From the NCBI GenBank assembly GCA_037189645.1, contig JBBCIY010000006.1, positions 53,834-117,833 of the forward strand: a DNA stretch of 64,000 bases, given 5' to 3'. The DNA is from Taishania sp037189645. Its GTDB lineage: Bacteria > Bacteroidota > Bacteroidia > Flavobacteriales_D > Crocinitomicaceae. A model generated the notes under the pieces. That model was given only the letters and a program-made list of their open reading frames with translations, was not told the DNA's origin and made no database searches. Below are positions 33,027-42,532 of the stretch, piece by piece. How positions within the stretch are numbered: position 1 is the stretch's first letter; every line of letters starts with the position of its first letter. The translations under genes and the position numbers were made by a program.

Positions 33027-34388
33027 TTATTTATTTAATAATGACCCTATTTCTCCTTTTGCTTTAATCAATTCGATTTCAGCGACCTTGTATTGAAGCA
33101 ATGCTTCATTGTAGCTGTTTTCAGCTGTTCTGAATTCGGTTTCCGCATTGATCAGATCCGTCAGGCTGGCAAGTCCCAGCTGATAGTTTGAATTAGTCAT
33201 GTCGTACACTTCTTTTGCCAGTTCTCTGTTTGCCTGCTGCACTTCAATTGTTTTCAGGCTGTTGGAAATCTGCAGGCGTGAGTTGTTGAATGACATGGTC
33301 AGGGCGTTTGTTGTCCTCGTCATTTCCTCTCTCAACTGCTGCAACTGGATTTCCGAGCCCTTCACTTTTGATCTTCTGGCAAAGCCATCAAAAATCGGAA
33401 TGGACAAGTTCAGGGAAATAGCTGCCATGTCGTAGCTCAACGCATCTTTCGAATACAGGTTGAATTTATTGCTCTGCGTGTTGTAGGTGTAATGACCTGA
33501 CAGATACAGGCTGGGAACATACCCTGCCTTGTGAACTTTTGTCTGCAGGGCCAGCAGCTCCGCCTGTTTGTTCATCAAACGGTACGAAAGCAGGTTCTCA
33601 ACATTCAGCTTTTCTTCGGCAACAATCGCATTGGCATACTGTTCCAGCTCTTCAATCGCCTCATCAGGAATGATGATCTGCTCATCAACCGGCATCCCCA
33701 TATAGTACTTCAACAGGTTCTCCATCTGGATCACCGCGTTATCCAGCTCTAATTTCTGAGCTTCCAGGTTGGTTTTGTTCACTTTCACCCTGTTCAGGTC
33801 AATTTGTGTTACAAGCCCGTTCTCTACCTGTGAAGCAACGATTTTTTCCAGTTCCGTCACTCTGCTGATATTTGCTTCCAGCACCCCCATTTTCTGACGG
33901 GTTACCACTAACTGGTAATAATTTGTAGCTACCTGCTGCAACACATTTTCCTCACTCAGCTGGGCTGCCAGCTCGTAATAATGTGCACTTCCCCTTGCCG
34001 CTTTCAGTCCCGAAAATACTTGCTGGTTATACAACTGCTGGTTCAGCGTCACCTGTGTCATCGCTGACCAGTTCTGTCCCGCCCGGATCGCCATAAATTC
34101 TCCCGGAGCTCCTCCCATGAACTCTGCCGGCAATACGAACGATTGTACGATCGGGTTTCCGGTAATGGAGCTTGCCGCGCTGATCTGGGGCAAAGCACTT
34201 GAAAGGGATTCCGTTACTTTTTGCTGGCCGCTTTCGATATCCAGGCGTGCCTGTTTCATCACCTCGCTATTTTCCAGGGCGTACACAAGTGCATCGTTAA
34301 GTGTAATTGTCTGCTGGGAATATCCGCTGTTTACAATGCCTGTAAAAACTCCGAGCACTAAGATAATTGGTTTGAAATTTCGTATCAT
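33027..34388 (-). CDS. TolC family outer-membrane efflux protein
   Basis: A 453-residue outer-membrane channel with signal peptide (about 1-24, ending SGYSQQ) and the paired OEP repeats of long helices and short strands; SLNLSIPIFDGFARRSKVKG near 330 is the second strand-helix start. It is the first gene of the tripartite operon, which has a consensus-like promoter just upstream and no TetR or MarR gene alongside. Confidence 0.93.
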   Translation of the reverse strand: MIRNFKPIILVLGVFTGIVNSGYSQQTITLNDALVYALENSEVMKQARLDIESGQQKVTESLSSALPQISAASSITGNPIVQSFVLPAEFMGGAPGEFMAIRAGQNWSAMTQVTLNQQLYNQQVFSGLKAARGSAHYYELAAQLSEENVLQQVATNYYQLVVTRQKMGVLEANISRVTELEKIVASQVENGLVTQIDLNRVKVNKTNLEAQKLELDNAVIQMENLLKYYMGMPVDEQIIIPDEAIEELEQYANAIVAEEKLNVENLLSYRLMNKQAELLALQTKVHKAGYVPSLYLSGHYTYNTQSNKFNLYSKDALSYDMAAISLNLSIPIFDGFARRSKVKGSEIQLQQLREEMTRTTNALTMSFNNSRLQISNSLKTIEVQQANRELAKEVYDMTNSNYQLGLASLTDLINAETEFRTAENSYNEALLQYKVAEIELIKAKGEIGSLLNK

Positions 34389-34408
34389 TTTCCTGTAAAA
34401 AATCGATG

Positions 34409-34439
34409 CAAAATTGGTTTAATTTTATTGGTCGTCAAA
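34409..34439 (-). promoter_or_regulatory. Promoter of the TolC-MFP-RND operon
   Basis: On the minus strand TTTG (34436-34439), 19-base spacer, CAATTTTG (34409-34416), against the consensus TTTG-N19-TAnnTTTG. Transcription would begin about 15 bases before the tolC ATG. The remaining bases to 34677 are A/T-rich with no further gene. Confidence 0.65.
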
Positions 34440-34677
34440 GTTAAAAAAGGTGAAACGGACAAATTATGTGATAAAAATCAATAAATTAACGTTAAAAGGC
34501 TCATATACATCTCGGTAAACCCCAAAATACTTCCCGATAAATTCACCCTGTAAATGAAAGGTGTTAAAAAAATCACTTACTGTTTGTTGTTTTCCCTGAA
34601 ATCCCGTTATTTGTAATTCTCTCAAAAGAGGATACTACATTGATGATTTTCAATTTTTTAGCTAATTCTTTCTAAAT

Positions 34678-37572
34678 ATGAAAACTAAAAAAACTATACG
34701 TGAGTTTATATGCTATGCTGTTCTTATTTGTCTCTCCTTCTCAAACCAGGTAACTATCGCCCAGGATGAGATTCACCTGTGGGAAAAAGAGCCTTACGGG
34801 AACATGGAACCATCTTCCGAGATCATTGATTTAAGAAGCGAATATGCCAAGCATTTCAGGAATGAAACTGGGAAAATAACAGCGCTCATCTCGGCAGGCC
34901 CTGTCAATTACCTGGAAGATGGCAGGTGGAAGACCATCTATCACACGATCATCCCTCATACTAACGGCTTCGAAAATACGGCCAACAGTCACAAAACATA
35001 CTATCCAAAATATGCAAACGGGAGCATAACCACTGTTTTAAAGGATGGTTCTGTGATTAAGGACATGAGGGAAATGCGGATGTACTACCTGGCAGAAGGA
35101 AAGGAACTACAAGCTGCTGCCATTTCAGGCGTTGAGGGGAAGGCAGACTTCAATGAGCTCCATTACGCAAATGCATACGGTAACGGCATTGACCTGCGGC
35201 TGACCCAGCACACCACGTTCCGAAAGATGGACTACATCATCCAAAACAAAGCGGCGTTGGGGTCATTACCGAAAGAAGCTGAATACCTTGTATTTGAAGA
35301 AAAAGCAGAATTGCCGGCAGGCTGGAAAGCAAGCATCGTAGAAAACCAGATCAACATTTACAACCAGCAGGGGGTTCTGGTCGCTGTTTTCGGAAAACCG
35401 CTCTTTTATGATTCGCCAGAACATGGACAGGATGAATCCGGCAATCACATCCATAAACACTCCAATGAACTGGTTGGAAATTATGAAATCGAGCAGCATC
35501 AGCGCCTACTGACGATCCGAACGCTTGTACCTGTCAACTGGTTAAGGAAAGACCTGGCTTTCCCTGTATTCATTGACCCGACCATTAACCTCTACCCGGA
35601 TAATACCGCACGATGGACAGGACACCACAGAACAGATGGCGGGACCAACTGCCATAGTCCGGGATGTGCCGCTTACACTTCTACCAATATCAATGAAAGT
35701 GTCCAGAATGACTTCTGGGCCGGAAGGTATGACGCGACAATGGTATATAACGGCTGGGTGAAATTCAACATCACGGATATACCGGACGATGCATGTATCA
35801 ATTCCGCTGAATTCCGTTACTATGTCAGCAACAACAGCTCTGCCAGCCCCGGGTGTGTAATCAGCACCTACTTCAGGCACCTGGCAGATGATCCTTCCGT
35901 CAACGATTTTTCGGTAGCGGCAAACAACCAGGCACGTCTTGCAGATATACGGAACGGTAACATCTATGGTGATTTCAATACAGCGGTACTGGTAGCGGGA
36001 ACAGGGTGGCGGACGGTCAACCTAACCGCAAACATGGCCGATCTGCAATCACAGCTCGTTCCTAACTGGTTCGCTGTCGGTCTGCACACTTACGGAGGAG
36101 CGAGCAACCATCTTACCTGCAGGAACCAGATATTGGGATATGGAAGCTCCAACCGGCCGATGCTTGTTGTAAATTACGATCCTCCGGTAGGAACAGAGGA
36201 CATCACGATCTGCCCTGAAGACCTTCCATATACCTGGCACGGACAGACGATCAATGCAGGAGGGAACGGTGTCGCGACTGCAATTGTGCAAAGCACCACC
36301 GGATGTGATGTGGAGGTAACACTGAACTTAACTGTTCATCCCGCAACAACTCCACTGACAGAAGATATTACCATTTGTGACTCAGACCTTCCTTATACCT
36401 GGCATGGGCAAACCATCAATGCCGGGGGAACGGGCATTGCCACACATACAACCCAAAATTCAAATGGCTGTGATGTCCTTACCACATTGAACCTCACGGT
36501 GAATCCGACAACACACCTTACCGATGACATAACGATCTGTGATTCGGAACTGCCTTTTTCATGGAACGGGCAAACCATTACCACGGGAGGAAATGGTGCT
36601 GCAACACATACAACACAAGGCACAAACGGCTGTGATATCATCACCACACTCAACCTGACCGTTAACGCTACCCAACACCTGACGGATGATGTATCCATCT
36701 GTGAAGCAGACCTTCCATATACCTGGAACGGACAAACGATCAATGCGGGAGGAAACAATGTCGCAACACATGTCACCCAGGGACAAAACGGCTGTGATAT
36801 CATAACTACCCTGAACCTGAACGTATATCCACCAATCTCCGCCAGCTTCACGGCACAAGCCGAAGTATGCCTTCCATCATCCGTTACAGTAACCTCTTCT
36901 TCTGTTTCCCAGGGAGGAAGCTGCGCATGGGAAATAAACGGAGTGCCTGTAACGGGAGATTGTTCCGGTGTGAGCACAACAGTTACTCAATCCGGATGCT
37001 ATGATATCAACCTCACTGTTACCGATGTGAACGGCTGTATCTTTTCGACCAGCCAGAACGATGCGTTTTGCATTGAGGAATCACCCGTAGCAAGTTTTGA
37101 ATTGCAGAACCAGACAAATGAAAATGCACAGACAAATAATCTAAGCTCCAATGCCGGTTCTTATACCTGGATCCTGCCAAACGGGACCACAACATCGGAT
37201 TTTGAACCGACCGTCCTTTTTCCCAACGAAGCCGGGACCTATTCAATTACACTGTACGCGTACAATTCAGACGGGTGCTACGATTCCACAACTGTAACGG
37301 TGGAAATCATATACGACATCGTCATTCCGAATGTCATTACCGTTAACAACGATGGTGTCAATGATTTCTTTGTACTGCAGGAGATGCTTCCCAATACACA
37401 GCTGCTGATCCTCAACAGGTGGGGAAATGTGGTGTATTCCTCAGCCAATTATGACAACTCCTGGAATGGCAGGGACATGAACGGAAACTATGTTACGGAG
37501 GGTGTATATACCTACCTTGTAACCGTTCCTGACGGTACGAAACATCATGGTTTTGTTCATGTGGTCCGCTAA
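34678..37572 (+). CDS. Large cell-surface protein with four tandem repeats and T9SS type B sorting domain
   Basis: A 964-residue secreted protein: signal peptide (about 1-29), an N-terminal region of unknown fold (30-290), a DNRLRE/CBM-like beta region (about 295-505), four tandem repeats starting at residues 507, 562, 616 and 670 (54-55 residues each, with a conserved TIC...LPYTWHGQTI...GCD pattern), two PKD-like modules (about 730-880) and a C-terminal gliding-motility-associated CHU_C domain (about 880-964, with WNGRDMNG and VPEGVYTY-like elements). The type B domain directs export by the type IX system and attachment or release at the surface. Likely an adhesin or structural matrix protein; no enzyme motif. 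A terminator follows. Confidence 0.85.
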   Translation: MKTKKTIREFICYAVLICLSFSNQVTIAQDEIHLWEKEPYGNMEPSSEIIDLRSEYAKHFRNETGKITALISAGPVNYLEDGRWKTIYHTIIPHTNGFENTANSHKTYYPKYANGSITTVLKDGSVIKDMREMRMYYLAEGKELQAAAISGVEGKADFNELHYANAYGNGIDLRLTQHTTFRKMDYIIQNKAALGSLPKEAEYLVFEEKAELPAGWKASIVENQINIYNQQGVLVAVFGKPLFYDSPEHGQDESGNHIHKHSNELVGNYEIEQHQRLLTIRTLVPVNWLRKDLAFPVFIDPTINLYPDNTARWTGHHRTDGGTNCHSPGCAAYTSTNINESVQNDFWAGRYDATMVYNGWVKFNITDIPDDACINSAEFRYYVSNNSSASPGCVISTYFRHLADDPSVNDFSVAANNQARLADIRNGNIYGDFNTAVLVAGTGWRTVNLTANMADLQSQLVPNWFAVGLHTYGGASNHLTCRNQILGYGSSNRPMLVVNYDPPVGTEDITICPEDLPYTWHGQTINAGGNGVATAIVQSTTGCDVEVTLNLTVHPATTPLTEDITICDSDLPYTWHGQTINAGGTGIATHTTQNSNGCDVLTTLNLTVNPTTHLTDDITICDSELPFSWNGQTITTGGNGAATHTTQGTNGCDIITTLNLTVNATQHLTDDVSICEADLPYTWNGQTINAGGNNVATHVTQGQNGCDIITTLNLNVYPPISASFTAQAEVCLPSSVTVTSSSVSQGGSCAWEINGVPVTGDCSGVSTTVTQSGCYDINLTVTDVNGCIFSTSQNDAFCIEESPVASFELQNQTNENAQTNNLSSNAGSYTWILPNGTTTSDFEPTVLFPNEAGTYSITLYAYNSDGCYDSTTVTVEIIYDIVIPNVITVNNDGVNDFFVLQEMLPNTQLLILNRWGNVVYSSANYDNSWNGRDMNGNYVTEGVYTYLVTVPDGTKHHGFVHVVR

Positions 37573-37597
37573 GTGATTTTTCATTTCAACCAGACAG

Positions 37598-37628
37598 AAG
37601 CCCGGCGGATTATTTCTTCGGGCTTTTT
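37598..37628 (+). terminator. Terminator after the surface-protein gene
   Basis: AAGCCCG and CGGGCTT pair around 14 bases and run into TTTTT; 26 bases past the stop codon. Confidence 0.8.
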
Positions 37629-37675
37629 ATTTCTCATTGGCCGGTTTTAATTAACTTTACCCAAAAAAGAAAATT

Positions 37676-38503
37676 ATGCTAGCCATACGTTGGGATGTAA
37701 CACCAGAAATAATTGACGGCTGGAGTACGCCGAATCTATACGGGTTACTGTTCGTTACCGGGTTGATCATCGGATATTATGTCATCAGGAGAATGTTCAG
37801 AAAAGAAAACATCCCGGATGCGCTCCTGGATAAGCTGGTGTTGTATGTTGTCCTGGCAACCATCATCGGGGCTCGTTTAGGGCATGTGTTCTTCTATGAG
37901 CCTAAGGCATACCTTCAAAACCCGATCGATATCATTAAAATATGGGAAGGCGGGCTTGCCAGCCACGGAGGAGCGATCGCGCTTGTTATTGCCTTATCGC
38001 TTTATGCCAAATATGTAATCAAAAAGCCGTATCTGTGGATCTTTGACAGGATTTCAGCGCCGATCGCTATTGCAGGAATGTTCATCCGACTGGGGAACCT
38101 GGTCAACAGTGAAATTGTAGGAAGGCCGACTGATTTGCCATGGGCATTTGAATTTGTTCATTATTTCGATGAAACAACACGACAGTTTGACCCCACTCCC
38201 CGCCATCCGGCTCAATTGTACGAAGCGATCATGTACCTGGCGATCTTCGGGGTCTTAATGTACATGTACTGGAAACGCAGTGCCTGGAAACAACCGGGAC
38301 TGGTATTCGGTACTTTCCTGATATTGCTGTTCGGAGGCCGTTTCCTCGTTGAATTCGTAAAAGTGGGTCAGACCGCTTTCGATGATTCGCTTACAATCAA
38401 TACCGGGCAGTGGCTCTCTGTTCCTTTTGTCATTGCAGGAATAGCAATCCTGATCTGGTCGTATAAAAACAAGAACAAAGCGCAACCTCTCGAAACAGCA
38501 TAA
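37676..38503 (+). CDS. lgt: Prolipoprotein diacylglyceryl transferase
   Basis: A 275-residue inner-membrane enzyme with seven helices that adds diacylglycerol to the lipobox cysteine, the first step of lipoprotein maturation. Signature elements are ARLGHVFFYEP near 64, GLASHGGAIAL near 98 and GMFIRLGNLVNSEIVGRPTD near 139, which contains the G-N-x-x-N-x-E motif and catalytic Arg. Several lipoproteins elsewhere in the window are potential substrates. DUF58 gene follows after 5 bases. Confidence 0.94.
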   Translation: MLAIRWDVTPEIIDGWSTPNLYGLLFVTGLIIGYYVIRRMFRKENIPDALLDKLVLYVVLATIIGARLGHVFFYEPKAYLQNPIDIIKIWEGGLASHGGAIALVIALSLYAKYVIKKPYLWIFDRISAPIAIAGMFIRLGNLVNSEIVGRPTDLPWAFEFVHYFDETTRQFDPTPRHPAQLYEAIMYLAIFGVLMYMYWKRSAWKQPGLVFGTFLILLFGGRFLVEFVKVGQTAFDDSLTINTGQWLSVPFVIAGIAILIWSYKNKNKAQPLETA

Positions 38504-38508
38504 GCAGT

Positions 38509-39432
38509 ATGAGTGATAAGGCCATCGACCGCTTAAAATTAGCCCAGTTCGGCAATTTGGAATTGCTTGCGAAGCAAGTGGTTGAAGGATTTATTACCGG
38601 TATGCACAAAAGCCCTTTTCACGGGTTTTCCGTCGAATTCGCTGAACACCGCCTGTATAACAAAGGAGAATCGACCCGGCACATCGACTGGAAGCTGTAT
38701 GGTAAAACTGAAAAGTTGTTTACCAAAAAATACGAAGAAGAAACCAATCTTCGCTGCCAGATCGTTATTGATTGCTCGGGATCAATGTTCTTTCCGAAAG
38801 ACAATGTGCTCAATAAATATGAATTTTCGACGTATGCGGCTGCTTCGCTGATCGAACTGCTGAAACGCCAGCGTGACGCCGTGGGATTGAGTTTGTTTTC
38901 GGACAAGCTGGAACTGCACACACAGGCAAAATCCAGTCCTGCTCACCATCGTTTCCTGTACAGCGAACTGGAAAAATACCTCACGGCTTATTCCGAAGCG
39001 CAGCAAAAAACAAATGATACGATCACTGCGCTCCATTCAGTCGCTGAATTGTGCCATCGCCGCAGCCTGGTCATTATTTTTACCGACTTCCTGGACAATC
39101 CATCAAAAATGGATGAATTGTTCCATGCATTACAGCATCTGAAGCACAACAAACACGAAGTGATTGTATTCCACGTGGTGCAGAAGAAAACAGAAATTGA
39201 TTTCGAGCTGGAAAACCGCCCTTATTACCTGGTGGATATGGAAACGGGAGAAAAAATGAAAGTGCAGCCCGGAGAATTGAAATCGACTTACCATCAGGCT
39301 GTTTCTGCTTACTTTGAAGAATTGAAAATACGGATGATCAACAACAAGATCGATTATATCCAGGTAGATATAGACAAAGGATACGATCAGGTTTTACTGG
39401 GCTATTTATTAAAACGGCAGAACCTGTATTGA
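38509..39432 (+). CDS. DUF58 / von Willebrand A-type protein
   Basis: A 307-residue protein with the DUF58 core: YNKGESTRHIDWKLYGKTEKLF near 50-70 and a vWA metal-site motif DCSGSMF at about 87-93. In Bacteroidota such genes usually follow a MoxR-type AAA ATPase; here the neighbour is lgt and no MoxR is within reach. The role is unknown; proposed as a chaperone-like or metal-insertion helper. It may be cotranscribed with lgt. Confidence 0.85.
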   Translation: MSDKAIDRLKLAQFGNLELLAKQVVEGFITGMHKSPFHGFSVEFAEHRLYNKGESTRHIDWKLYGKTEKLFTKKYEEETNLRCQIVIDCSGSMFFPKDNVLNKYEFSTYAAASLIELLKRQRDAVGLSLFSDKLELHTQAKSSPAHHRFLYSELEKYLTAYSEAQQKTNDTITALHSVAELCHRRSLVIIFTDFLDNPSKMDELFHALQHLKHNKHEVIVFHVVQKKTEIDFELENRPYYLVDMETGEKMKVQPGELKSTYHQAVSAYFEELKIRMINNKIDYIQVDIDKGYDQVLLGYLLKRQNLY

Positions 39433-39468
39433 TTGTTGGTAAAGGGATTGCGGATTGCTTTGGCAGAT

Positions 39469-39888
39469 TCACAGCTTCGGAAGAGGAACCAGCAGCAAAA
39501 CCGTTTTCAGCTGTTCACTTGTTGAAATCAATTCAATCTCATGCTTGGAATAAGATTCGACCCGAAAGACGTGCTCCTTTCTGTCCAGGGTAAACGTAAC
39601 GGTTCCGTTCTGGTTTCCAACTTCAAATGTTCCGTATTTCGGAGGCCGGTTGCCCATGGTATTCAATGGTTGTTCAGAGTAGGTAAAATCGTTGTAAAAA
39701 ACAATAACCATTTTAAAATTCTGGTTATCCGGCGAAAATTCCTCGCCATCGATCTTTTCGCTTTTTACCATCCATGCTTTGCTGGAATCATCATGCAGCA
39801 AGCTGCTCATTTGTATTTTAAAGGGAGATGATTCCGATCCGCATCCCATTAATACCAGGAGCAAAGCTATGCATGAAATCCGTGCCAC
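39469..39888 (-). CDS. Small lipoprotein of unknown function
   Basis: A 139-residue protein with lipoprotein signal (hydrophobic 4-14, lipobox VLMGC, Cys16). It starts with GTG that overlaps the stop of the upstream lipoprotein gene by one base (TAGTG); there is no other start that keeps the signal. The body is beta-rich with a lipocalin-like look, but no family was recognised. Confidence 0.65.
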   Translation of the reverse strand: MARISCIALLLVLMGCGSESSPFKIQMSSLLHDDSSKAWMVKSEKIDGEEFSPDNQNFKMVIVFYNDFTYSEQPLNTMGNRPPKYGTFEVGNQNGTVTFTLDRKEHVFRVESYSKHEIELISTSEQLKTVLLLVPLPKL

Positions 39889-40547
39889 TAAAAAATCATT
39901 TTGTTGTCCGTCAATATTTTGTAAATGTCTTGTGAAACAGAATCTTTTACGCTTTCTTTCACCCTTCCGTAAAAATCACCTGCCGGCTCATGGATCACCT
40001 CTACGGTCTTAAATTCATATTTCCCGTTTTCCCAGCTGAAGATGCAATGATAAAAAACATCTGAACCTTCGATTTTATCAATAAAGCGCAATAACAGGTC
40101 GTCATAAGTCCCTTCTTTCTTCTTTGTTCCTATGAGGTTCGCTATAAAACCGTTGACCTTGACCAATGTTCCGTTCTCGCGCTCAAATACCAGAACTCTC
40201 CTCAAAGCGATTCCCCCGGTATTTGCCTTGACCAGCAGAATAAATCCATTCTCCAAAGGCATCTTTTCTTTCAGCGGGAAGAATTTAAACAATTCCGGAG
40301 AACAGGGTGTAACCGGGTTTCCATCTTTATCTACCTGTTCGTCGCTGCAGATATTGATCTCTTTCAGCAGCTCTGCAGAACCAGGATATTCAAATTCCGC
40401 CTCGTCAAACAGAACTTCTATTCCTTCGAACTCTTCCTGTGCAGCTGCCGTTTTCGGAGTTACCGTTTCATTCTCTTTATTCCCACAGGAAAAAAGAACC
40501 GCTGAACAACACAACGACAATGTAAAGATGGCTTTATTAATGTGCAT
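39888..40547 (-). CDS. Lipoprotein of unknown function
   Basis: A 219-residue lipoprotein (signal about 1-20, lipobox VLFSC, Cys21 by the ATG at 40547). The frame is open to 40568, but the later ATG gives the better signal peptide. It overlaps the end of the HMG-CoA lyase gene by 11 bases and the next lipoprotein gene by one. An acidic segment at about 35-60 precedes a beta-rich body. Function unknown. Confidence 0.68.
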   Translation of the reverse strand: MHINKAIFTLSLCCSAVLFSCGNKENETVTPKTAAAQEEFEGIEVLFDEAEFEYPGSAELLKEINICSDEQVDKDGNPVTPCSPELFKFFPLKEKMPLENGFILLVKANTGGIALRRVLVFERENGTLVKVNGFIANLIGTKKKEGTYDDLLLRFIDKIEGSDVFYHCIFSWENGKYEFKTVEVIHEPAGDFYGRVKESVKDSVSQDIYKILTDNKMIF

Positions 40548-41394
40548 AAAATACGTTATTGGATTCATTCATTGCTTCTATAAACGCGTTTTTGTCAATT
40601 GGTAACGGAATATTATTCTTTTCGAACCAATGAAGCATGATTTCTGTCGGCATGTTTCCTGTGAGATCGTCTTTTGCCATCGGGCAGCCTCCATACCCTT
40701 TTATAGCTCCGTCGAACCGCCTGCACCCGGCATTGTATGCGGCTTCTATGATTGTTTCCGCATGTTCTCTTCGCGTATGCAAATGTGCTCCGAATTCGAC
40801 AGCCGGAAGAGCCGGGATCAACGCTTTAAATAAGTAATCAACCGTCTCCACAGAAGCACTTCCGATGGTATCGCTCAACGCGTGAATGGAGATTCCGAAA
40901 TCGGCGTACAGCCGCTCACACCAGCTGATCACCAGGTCGGCATCCCAGTGTTCGCCATACGGATTACCAAATCCCATCGAAAGATAAACCACCAACTGTT
41001 TATTGTGCTTCACAGCAATATTGTGAATGGCCTCTACCCGGTGTAATGATTCTTCGATTGTACTGTTCGTGTTTCTCTTCTGAAATTCTTCGGAAACGGA
41101 AAACGGGTATCCCAGGTAGCTGATCTCTCCGAATTGCACCGCATCTTCCGCACCCCGTTTATTCGCAACGATTGACAGCAGCTTTGAAGGTGTATTCAAG
41201 TCCAGTTTTCCCAGCAATTCCGCGGTATCTCTCATTTGAGGAATTGCTTTCGGAGATACGAAACTACCAAAATCGACCGTATCGAAATTGCATTTCAGGA
41301 TCGCATTAATGTATGCAGCTTTGACATCCGTCGGGATAAATTCTTTAATCCCCTGCATCGCGTCTCTTGGACATTCAATCAATTTTATTTCCAT
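40537..41394 (-). CDS. Hydroxymethylglutaryl-CoA lyase
   Basis: Cleaves HMG-CoA to acetyl-CoA and acetoacetate, the last step of leucine breakdown. The 285 residues form a DRE-TIM barrel; the N-terminal ECPRDAMQG stretch carries the catalytic Arg and Asp, and the GYGGCPMAKDDLTGN loop (about 234-248) holds the conserved cysteine of the family. Two histidines near 206-208 (HLHTRREH) provide metal ligands. The gene lies 18 bases after pyrD on the same strand. Confidence 0.9.
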   Translation of the reverse strand: MEIKLIECPRDAMQGIKEFIPTDVKAAYINAILKCNFDTVDFGSFVSPKAIPQMRDTAELLGKLDLNTPSKLLSIVANKRGAEDAVQFGEISYLGYPFSVSEEFQKRNTNSTIEESLHRVEAIHNIAVKHNKQLVVYLSMGFGNPYGEHWDADLVISWCERLYADFGISIHALSDTIGSASVETVDYLFKALIPALPAVEFGAHLHTRREHAETIIEAAYNAGCRRFDGAIKGYGGCPMAKDDLTGNMPTEIMLHWFEKNNIPLPIDKNAFIEAMNESNNVFYAH

Positions 41395-41412
41395 ATTCTC
41401 AAAGATACAATT

Positions 41413-42447
41413 TTAATTCATTTGTCCCAGAATCGCTTTGTTGATTCGTTTTACAAGCCCCGGACCTTCGTAGATGAATCCTGTATATAATTGTACCAGC
41501 GAAGCTCCCGCGTTCAGTTTTTCCAATGCATCTTCGGGTGTGTGGATCCCCCCTACTCCGATGATCGGGAATGACCTGCCTGATTTTTCAGCAAGGTAAC
41601 GGATTACCTCTGTCGATCGTTTTGTGAGCGGCTTACCGGAAACTCCTCCCGCACCGATCTTTTCAACCAGCTCTCCAGGTGATCTCAGCCCTCCCCGCTC
41701 AATGGTCGTATTGGTAGCGATTACCCCGTCGATGCCCGTTGTCTGAACAATTTCGACGATGTCATCCAGCTGTTCGTCGGTAAGATCCGGGGCGATCTTC
41801 AACAGGATCGGTTTTTGAGCCGGCCGGGCCGCATTTTCATTTTTCAATGCCTGCAGCAGTTTCATCAACGGCTCTTTTTCCTGCAAAGCTCTCAGATTAG
41901 GCGTGTTGGGAGAAGACACATTCACGACAAAATAATCGACATACGGATGCAATACCTCAAATGCCTTCAGGTAATCTGCATCTGCATCTTCATTTGGCGT
42001 AACCTTATTCTTCCCGATGTTTCCCCCGATGATGATCTTTGTTTTACGTTTTTTAAGTGCTTCTACGGCTGCTTCAACTCCATCATTGTTAAATCCCATA
42101 CGGTTGACAATGGCCTCGTCTTCTTTCAGGCGGAACAACCTCGGTTTGTCATTTCCCGGCTGTCCTTTCGGAGTAAGTGTTCCGATCTCTATAAATCCAA
42201 ATCCGCAATATGACAGGTCGTTGTACATCGCTGCATTTTTATCGAATCCGGCAGCCAATCCTACGGGATTGTCAAACGTTAATCCGAACACCTCTCTTTT
42301 CAAACGGTTGTCCTTTACACAGAATAACCGGGTAAACAGTGCTTTTCCTCCCGGTAATCTTAGGGTAAAACGCAGCATGCCTGTTGTAAAGTAATGTACT
42401 TTTTCAGCATCGAAAAAGAATAAGATCGTTCGTAATAACTTGTACAT
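41413..42447 (-). CDS. pyrD: Dihydroorotate dehydrogenase (quinone), class 2
   Basis: Fourth step of pyrimidine synthesis, donating electrons to menaquinone at the membrane. The 344 residues fit class 2, whose N-terminal helices (about 1-40) form the quinone tunnel. FMN and substrate motifs are AAGFDKNAAMYNDL (about 66-79), VVNVSSPNTPNLR (about 171-183) with the catalytic Ser, and a C-terminal GVGGIHTPEDALEKL. The frame opens with TTG at 42453, but the ATG at 42447 is preferred. HMG-CoA lyase follows. Confidence 0.94.
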   Translation of the reverse strand: MYKLLRTILFFFDAEKVHYFTTGMLRFTLRLPGGKALFTRLFCVKDNRLKREVFGLTFDNPVGLAAGFDKNAAMYNDLSYCGFGFIEIGTLTPKGQPGNDKPRLFRLKEDEAIVNRMGFNNDGVEAAVEALKKRKTKIIIGGNIGKNKVTPNEDADADYLKAFEVLHPYVDYFVVNVSSPNTPNLRALQEKEPLMKLLQALKNENAARPAQKPILLKIAPDLTDEQLDDIVEIVQTTGIDGVIATNTTIERGGLRSPGELVEKIGAGGVSGKPLTKRSTEVIRYLAEKSGRSFPIIGVGGIHTPEDALEKLNAGASLVQLYTGFIYEGPGLVKRINKAILGQMN

Positions 42448-42477
42448 ATTCAATTAATAAATGAATTACAAATGTAT

Positions 42478-42510
42478 AAAAGCAAAATGAGGCAACTAAC
42501 GTCGCCTCAT
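42478..42510 (-). terminator. Terminator of the PorG-like gene
   Basis: On the minus strand ATGAGGC and GCCTCAT pair around 10 bases (42487-42510), followed by TTTTGCTTTT. It ends 22 bases after the stop codon of the upstream gene. Confidence 0.65.
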
Positions 42511-42532
42511 CACTATTTTTCAGGAAAAAAGA

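Noticed and set aside
37598..37628. GGCGGATTA similar to the cassette palindrome arm
   Set aside because: Part of an ordinary terminator loop; the rest of the arm and its complement are missing.
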